Positions 60,919-64,000 of a stretch of DNA of 64,000 bases are shown piece by piece. This DNA is from Exiguobacterium alkaliphilum 12/1 (GTDB taxonomy: Bacteria; Bacillota; Bacilli; Exiguobacteriales; Exiguobacteriaceae): positions 1 through 64,000 of the forward strand of contig NZ_JJMW01000013.1 in assembly GCF_000714435.1 (NCBI RefSeq). The letters are read 5' to 3'. A program made the position numbers and the translations under genes. The notes under the pieces were generated by a model, which was not told where the DNA came from, ran no database searches, and saw nothing but the letters and a program-made list of their open reading frames with translations. The first letter of the stretch is position 1, and every line of letters starts with the position of its first letter.

Positions 60919-61697
60919 CAGTGCCACGTATAGTCTTTGTCGACGAAGAGGCGACCGGCCACCTCTTCTTTTGGCATCGGTTTCGGGTCGGCATCGAGCC
61001 ATGCGTAGTAATCACATGTGCACGCCTCATCGAGACGGAGCGAGTACCCGTTGTTAATCGTTTGGACCGAGATGCTCAAGTTGTAATCGGCGAGCGTCTT
61101 CTTCAAGCGATAGACGAGATTGTAGACGTTATGGAGCGCGCGCTGCGGCTCGTCAATCTCTGGGTAGAGTGTCTCAGCGATGAGCCATTTGTTGACGACC
61201 TTATCACGATGATAAATCAAGTAAGCGAACAACTCTTCGGTCTTTTGCGTCGGCCACTTGACGAGGTCGCCGTCCTGCGTGTTGACGGAGAAATGGTCGA
61301 GGCACTGAATCGTGCACGTCCGGTGCCGCTCTGAATGTAAAATCGACTCATACCGCTTCATGACGCGCGGCATCAACGCATGAATCTGATCTTCCGTGAT
61401 CGGCTTCAACAAATAATGCGTCGCCTGTAATTCGAACGCCTCGACCGCATACTGGCTATGCGCCGTCGTGAAGACGACTTGTGTCGTCTTCGGCAACTGT
61501 TTCGCAAGTTCGACACCAGACATATGCGGCATCTCGATATCGAGAAACACAAGGTCGACGTCTTGGTTGTTTAAAAAAGTGAGGGCTTCTTTCGGGTCGT
61601 GGAACGAGCCCATCCATTTCAAGTTCGGCTCCGTTTGGACGATGCGTTCCATCATCCGCAATAAGTGCTGTTCATCTTCAATCAAGATCGTGCGCAT
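60918..61697 (-). CDS. Response regulator with SARP/winged-helix output
   Basis: 259 aa. Receiver domain (1-120): ILIEDEQH, phospho-acceptor Asp in VFLDIEMPHMSGVEL, Thr in FTTAHS, Lys in YLLKPI. The output part (about 125-235) is a winged helix of the OmpR/SARP kind (TQKTEELFAYLIYHRDKVVN, ALHNVYNLVYRLKKTL, and the end INNGYSLRL), not the LytTR domain usual with LytS-like kinases. Start ATG 61697 lies inside the kinase gene end (20-base overlap). Confidence 0.9.
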   Translation of the reverse strand: MRTILIEDEQHLLRMMERIVQTEPNLKWMGSFHDPKEALTFLNNQDVDLVFLDIEMPHMSGVELAKQLPKTTQVVFTTAHSQYAVEAFELQATHYLLKPITEDQIHALMPRVMKRYESILHSERHRTCTIQCLDHFSVNTQDGDLVKWPTQKTEELFAYLIYHRDKVVNKWLIAETLYPEIDEPQRALHNVYNLVYRLKKTLADYNLSISVQTINNGYSLRLDEACTCDYYAWLDADPKPMPKEEVAGRLFVDKDYTWH

Positions 61698-63486
61698 TCG
61701 GGACGTTCATCCTTTCTCGTTTCGGAAGGCGGATAAGGACGTTCGTGCCGACTCCGACTTCCGATTGTAGTGTGAATGTGGCATTCGGTACATAGGCGAT
61801 GCGATTGCGGACGTTCGGGATGCCAATCCCGCTCGTCGGCATGGCCGTTCGTTTCGGGTCGAAGCCGACACCGTTGTCGGCGATGCGGACCTCAATCGCC
61901 GATCCGAGGTCTTGTACCGCTAACATGAGCCGTTTGTTGCCACCTTTTCTCATCAGACCGTGTCGTAGCGCATTCTCGACGAGCGGCTGGATGAGGAGCG
62001 GTGGTACTTCCACGTTGAATAGACTGTCATCGATGTCTTTGATGATGGTGAAGGCATCGTTGAATCGGGTCTGCTCGATGGACAGATACGAGTCGATCAT
62101 CTCGAGTTCTTGCCCGAGTGTGATGTTCGAATCGGTCCGACCGTTCTCGAAGATGAAGCGGACGTATGTGCTCAAGTGGCTGAGCAGTCGTGCCGCCTCG
62201 TTCGGGGCCGTATAACAGAGCGCGATGACGTTCCCGAACGTGTTATAGAGAAAATGCGGTTTGATTTGCGCGTTGAAGAACGAGATTTCGCTCTGAGCGG
62301 CGAACGTCTGGACTTCTTGCTTTTGCCGCTTGTCGGTCGACAAGTGTACCGGCAACAACGTGAACATGAGCACGAAATAAATGAGCGATAAGATGCTCGT
62401 GTACGTGTCTTGGTTCGGATGTGGGATCAGAATATTGATCGTCTGTCCGATGTACCCGATAATCATCGCCAACGTGAAGATGAGGAACTCGAGCGGGTAG
62501 CCCGTCGATTTGCGCTCGAACAGCCAATTGATGTTGAGGCCGGTCCAAAAGAAGGCGATGAACAAGACGTAAATCCAGGCGGCGTAGTCGAACCAGCCAT
62601 GCACCGCGTATGGGATGATGATGGCGACAGCACTTAAGACGTAGAGCGGGTATGTGGCGAGCCGCAAGAACCGTTCGTACGGGACACGTTCGAGCCGGAT
62701 GGCGAACTCGATGAGCATACAGACGCTGAGCAAGACGGCGATGAGGCTGACTTTATGGGCGACGACATAAGCCATCACCGGGATGAATTCAAACACGATT
62801 TGGTCGCGGGTCAACAGTGACAAAGCGATCAAGAAAAAGAACCCCGCCCCGTATAAATAAATCGATTCTTTCCGGTGGAAGACAGAAACGATGGCGTAAA
62901 ACAGGAAGATCAAGCAGGCGATCAACACGTTCACGAAGTCGTAGCTGAACAGTTCATTTTGCAGCGTCAGCATGTTGTTGACTGGACCGATTAACAGACT
63001 GTCCTCAAGCCCGGTCGGTCGGCCGGTTGATCCGCTTACTTGCATCGTCAGGCGGAAGTCGGATGAATGTGGGTCGAGCAGGACTAAATACGCCTGTCTG
63101 TCTCCTTGTTTGACGGAAGAATAGACAGGATCTGCCGGTTCGCCATCGATGAGGATACGGACGTGTGGATGGTTCTGTGGGACACGGAGTGCATATTGTC
63201 CGGGAGGTAACGCAACATCGACCTCATACGTCGCGGTGGCGTGGGGCGTGACATGGGGGACGTTACGATAAGATTGTCGGTCGACGGCGTCAAGCAGACT
63301 CGATTGGAAACGCCACGTTCCGTCGAGCCGGGTGATGTGTTCTGTCACTTGCGATTCGGTCAAATCGGCCGAACCCCGGGTGACGGTGGCCGTGCTGTCA
63401 ATCGTCTGGCCGCGCGTGAGCACTAATCCGCTCGTGATGGCGACGAGAATGATGACGAGCATCAGCCCAATATGTTTACGGGTCAT
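61678..63486 (-). CDS. LytS-like sensor histidine kinase with 7TM region
   Basis: 602 aa. Signal anchor (about 5-25), an extracellular beta-rich domain (about 35-180, with GTWRFQSSLLD and YALRVPQNHPHVRILIDG, resembling a galactose-binding/DISM-type fold), seven membrane segments (about 190-395; 7TMR-DISM layout), then His_kinase PF06580 with phospho-acceptor His in NAQIKPHFLYNTF and an HATPase domain (PPLLIQPLVENALRHGL, DNGVGFDP, GIGIPNVRNRI). It probably senses a carbohydrate or wall ligand. Start ATG 63486 behind GAAGGGAATG. Overlaps its regulator gene. Confidence 0.9.
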   Translation of the reverse strand: MTRKHIGLMLVIILVAITSGLVLTRGQTIDSTATVTRGSADLTESQVTEHITRLDGTWRFQSSLLDAVDRQSYRNVPHVTPHATATYEVDVALPPGQYALRVPQNHPHVRILIDGEPADPVYSSVKQGDRQAYLVLLDPHSSDFRLTMQVSGSTGRPTGLEDSLLIGPVNNMLTLQNELFSYDFVNVLIACLIFLFYAIVSVFHRKESIYLYGAGFFFLIALSLLTRDQIVFEFIPVMAYVVAHKVSLIAVLLSVCMLIEFAIRLERVPYERFLRLATYPLYVLSAVAIIIPYAVHGWFDYAAWIYVLFIAFFWTGLNINWLFERKSTGYPLEFLIFTLAMIIGYIGQTINILIPHPNQDTYTSILSLIYFVLMFTLLPVHLSTDKRQKQEVQTFAAQSEISFFNAQIKPHFLYNTFGNVIALCYTAPNEAARLLSHLSTYVRFIFENGRTDSNITLGQELEMIDSYLSIEQTRFNDAFTIIKDIDDSLFNVEVPPLLIQPLVENALRHGLMRKGGNKRLMLAVQDLGSAIEVRIADNGVGFDPKRTAMPTSGIGIPNVRNRIAYVPNATFTLQSEVGVGTNVLIRLPKRERMNVPNAHDLD

Positions 63487-63677
63487 GGGCACATTCCCTT
63501 CAGACTTGTGAGTTTCTTGTGAGAAGACAACGGTATACTTATCACATTCCGTCAAAAGGCCGAGGCCTGTCTTGAACGGATGTGACGAATGTCACCTAAT
63601 CGTACACGAAAACGTCCCGTTTGAATAGCGGGAGGCTTGAATAGAGGAGCAAACACTTAAAGGGAAGAAGGCGAACC

Positions 63678-64000
63678 ATGAAACGTTGGATTGAAGCAAG
63701 AATCAGCCGTCAAGTGCTGACAATCTTTTATGTGCTCGTGGCCTTGATTACGTTCACGTCGCTAGGCACATACTTTTATACACAACAAGCGATTAAAGAG
63801 ACGACCGTCGAACTCGAGCGCATCAGTGAACAGCGTTCGCGCGCGACGGACTTGTTCGAGACGTGGCAATCGATGCAATACGAGATGCGCGGTCACGTCC
63901 TGCTCGGAGAAGACGCACTCTTGAACGAGGTGCGGAGCGCCCAGACGCGAATCGATGAACAGACGACGTGGTTCGAGGAGCGGGCCGTCAATGAAGAAGA
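63678..64000 (+). CDS. Membrane sensor protein, 5' part only
   Basis: Begins at ATG 63678 behind AAGGGAAGAAGG and stays open to the window end (107 codons seen). One membrane segment (about 13-35) followed by an extracellular helical region (about 38-107: ERISEQRSRATDLFETWQSMQYEMRGHVLLGED) of the kind seen in CHASE3 or four-helix-bundle sensor domains of kinases, diguanylate cyclases and chemoreceptors. The output domain lies beyond the window, so the class is open. Confidence 0.6.
   Translation, partial: MKRWIEARISRQVLTIFYVLVALITFTSLGTYFYTQQAIKETTVELERISEQRSRATDLFETWQSMQYEMRGHVLLGEDALLNEVRSAQTRIDEQTTWFEERAVNEE

Overview
The window reads as one chromosomal segment of a low-GC-lineage Gram-positive (Firmicutes, Bacilli) whose own base composition is moderately GC-rich. 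The gene content and order resemble the Bacillus subtilis rpoE-pyrG-spo0F-fba-tal-murA2-glpX-rho-rpmE-tdk-prfA-prmC-ywlC-ywlE-rpiB-ywlG-glyA-upp-atp-ywzB-murA-mbl block. That block is kept in order but interrupted by lineage-specific genes. Exiguobacterium is my best guess for the genus, from this layout, from murA lying next to mbl without the Bacillus sporulation genes between them, and from gene style. This is inference; no 16S gene is present. I see no rRNA, tRNA, CRISPR, phage or insertion sequence.

Layout. 1-4.3 kb: MgtE magnesium transporter, a globin-coupled chemoreceptor, and an MFS-type gene cut by an in-frame stop. 4.3-6.7 kb: rpoE and pyrG, the latter behind a GGGC start and a leader attenuator. 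6.7-13.5 kb: accessory genes (VTT membrane protein, GNAT, AraC regulator, old yellow enzyme, glpD behind a leader terminator, small exported proteins). 13.6-18.9 kb: spo0F, fba (with an upstream cre site), tal, murA2, glpX, i.e. central carbon metabolism plus a cell-wall gene. 18.9-22 kb: DrrAB-like ABC exporter, a small membrane protein, an SH3b-NlpC/P60 hydrolase. 22-32.4 kb: rho to glyA housekeeping run. 32.4-38.6 kb: an accessory island with an OmpR-type two-component system, an acidic repeat protein, a frameshifted lipoprotein gene and a secreted GH114-like protein. 38.7-47.8 kb: upp, a fused betaine/ergothioneine-type ABC importer, a P-type ATPase, glycolate oxidase genes. 48.4-55.6 kb: the complete atpZIBEFHAGDC operon. 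55.7-64 kb: EAL-HDOD protein, ywzB, murA1 (frameshifted), mbl, an SDR, a LytS-like kinase/SARP-like regulator pair, and the start of a sensor protein cut by the window end.

Most interesting points. (1) The two MurA paralogues: murA2 has Tyr where the catalytic Cys should be and lacks several other active-site residues, while the Cys-bearing murA1 is broken by a one-base insertion. As read, the cell would have no standard MurA, so either the insertion is a sequence error or something unusual is happening. (2) Two promoters flanking the OmpR-type two-component system share a block of four 11-bp-phased repeats placed exactly 50 bp from matching -10 elements with no -35: a likely private operator linking the system to a poly-Asp surface protein. 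(3) The pyrG leader has all the parts of CTP-sensed reiterative-transcription attenuation. (4) Three coding frames in the window are interrupted (MFS stop, lipoprotein frameshift, murA1 frameshift), which bears on sequence quality or on gene decay.
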